In this document: piece by piece, positions 63,658-64,000 of the stretch
How positions within the stretch are numbered: position 1 is the stretch's first letter
Layout: the number at the start of each line of letters is the position of its first letter
Assembly (NCBI GenBank): GCA_963930645.1
Contig: CAWVNO010002578.1
Location: 1-64,000 of the forward strand
DNA length: 64,000 bases
Direction: 5' to 3'
From: Salticus scenicus
Lineage: Eukaryota; Arthropoda; Arachnida; Araneae; Salticidae
Made by a program: the position numbers and the translations under genes
The notes under the pieces: generated by a model
The model's database searches: none
Told to the model about the DNA's origin: nothing
The model's input: only the letters and a program-made list of their open reading frames with translations

Positions 63658-64000
63658 AATTTTGCACGGTGAAACTTTTGGTCCGGGGGGCCTTTTTACG
63701 CAGACTTTCGGCAGCCGTTCCGACGCTCTCAAAATTTTTTTCCGAGTTTCACATGCCCATCTTCAAACGACGATTCCCAAGCAACTAAAAGAGTCTAACG
63801 ATCGCAATCACTTTCAGAATCTGCGAAATATATTCTAGTTTCATAATAACACCATCGGGAATTTTGCACGGTGAAACTTTTGGCCCGGGGGGCCTTTTTA
63901 CGCAGACCTTCGGCAGCCGTTCCTACGCTCCGAATATTTTTTTTCGAGTTTCACATGCCCATCTTCAAACGACGATTCCCAAGCAACTAAAAGAGTCTAA
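63658..64000 (+). repeat. Right edge: one A monomer and a 151-bp partial B
   Basis: The A monomer has GGTCCGGGG, which destroys its SmaI site. The B monomer starting at 63850 has CGAATAT with T8 and is cut by the window edge after GAGTCTAA. The array evidently continues. Confidence 0.9.

Larger units (their letters stand above)
1..64000. repeat. Satellite DNA array, ~202-bp monomer, ~318 head-to-tail copies
   Basis: The segment beginning AATTTTGCACGG and ending ACACCATCGGG recurs every 201-202 bases from the first to the last base, always on the same strand. Early monomer starts are 1, 203, 404, 605, 807, 1008 and 1210; the last start is 63850, giving a 151-bp partial monomer at the right edge. 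No unrelated sequence interrupts the array. Most monomers differ from their type consensus at only a few positions, and length variants come from small indels. An array like this is typical of eukaryotic constitutive heterochromatin. Whether it is centromeric cannot be decided from sequence alone: there is no flanking DNA, no telomere repeat and no canonical CENP-B box. The family is not one I recognise. Any transcription would give non-coding satellite RNA. Confidence 0.99.
47944..64000 (+). repeat. Right domain: related monomers in a different higher-order order
   Basis: About 80 monomers of the same A and B types with another ordering. The recurring module is A ending AATAAATTC, then B with CAGCAGCC and ACTATCAG, then A with TACGCTCTC and ACTTACAG. 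Module B monomers start at 47944, 48750, 49960, 51572, 51975, 54795, 58820 and 61038. The closest relatives in the superblocks are at 1210 and its copies. This domain holds many single-copy changes and indels, so it looks less recently homogenised than 1-47.8 kb. Confidence 0.85.

Noticed and set aside
1..64000. CRISPR array
   Set aside because: The repeat period of 201-202 bp has no unique spacers; the whole unit repeats, and no cas genes are present.
1..64000. Ribosomal DNA intergenic subrepeats
   Set aside because: No rRNA coding sequence appears in 64 kb, and 318 subrepeats in a row far exceed a usual intergenic spacer.
1..64000. Transposon or retroelement insertion within the array
   Set aside because: No break in monomer periodicity longer than a few bases is seen; every length change is a small indel or a multiple of the monomer.
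1..64000. Inverted monomers or an orientation switch
   Set aside because: All monomers read in the + direction as numbered here; no reverse-complement block was found.
1..64000. Telomeric or simple-sequence repeats
   Set aside because: No TTAGGG or TTTAGGG arrays; the only homopolymers are T5-T10 tracts inside monomers.

Overview
The window is one uninterrupted tandem array of a satellite DNA with a monomer of about 202 bp, roughly 318 monomers all in the same orientation. It has no protein-coding gene, RNA gene or transposon insertion, and no non-satellite sequence. An array of this size and kind points to a eukaryotic chromosome, in centromeric, pericentromeric, subtelomeric or other heterochromatin. 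The species cannot be read from the sequence. A flowering plant or an invertebrate would both fit, and I do not recognise the monomer as a named family.

Two monomer types dominate. Type A is 202 bp and type B is 201 bp. They differ at five sites, all within monomer positions 49-86 (numbering from AATTTTGCAC); the other 160 or so bases share one consensus. By hand count, consensus A is about 44% G+C with 14 CpG, an observed/expected ratio near 1.5, so CpG is not depleted. Each monomer carries a GGCCC-N3-GGGCC dyad followed by T5, an A4T7 tract, a CGATCG palindrome, an AATATATT palindrome, and an 8-bp inverted repeat (GTGAAACT / AGTTTCAC).

The array is hierarchical. Monomers form higher-order repeats (HORs) of about 600, 805, 807, 1008 and 1209 bp, and these sit inside superblocks of about 20-21 kb. 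Superblock I (1-20343, 101 monomers) is followed head-to-tail by superblock II (20344-41490, 105 monomers). Superblock III starts at 41491, follows the same order for about 4.8 kb, then jumps back 14 monomers at about 46.3 kb and leaves the pattern at about 47.8 kb. The length difference between I and II is fully explained by three whole-monomer events: minus 1 monomer (202 bp), minus 4 (805 bp) and plus 9 (1811 bp).

From 47944 to the end lies a related but differently ordered domain. It has HOR periods of about 2015 and 2820 bp, a 2-kb segment repeated 6.25 kb apart, and more private mutations and small indels than I-III. No genes work together here. The biology is the expansion, homogenisation and recombination of a satellite, and the window records individual unequal-exchange events at monomer resolution. 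The longest open frames (63-124 codons) are readings of satellite monomers and are not annotated as genes.
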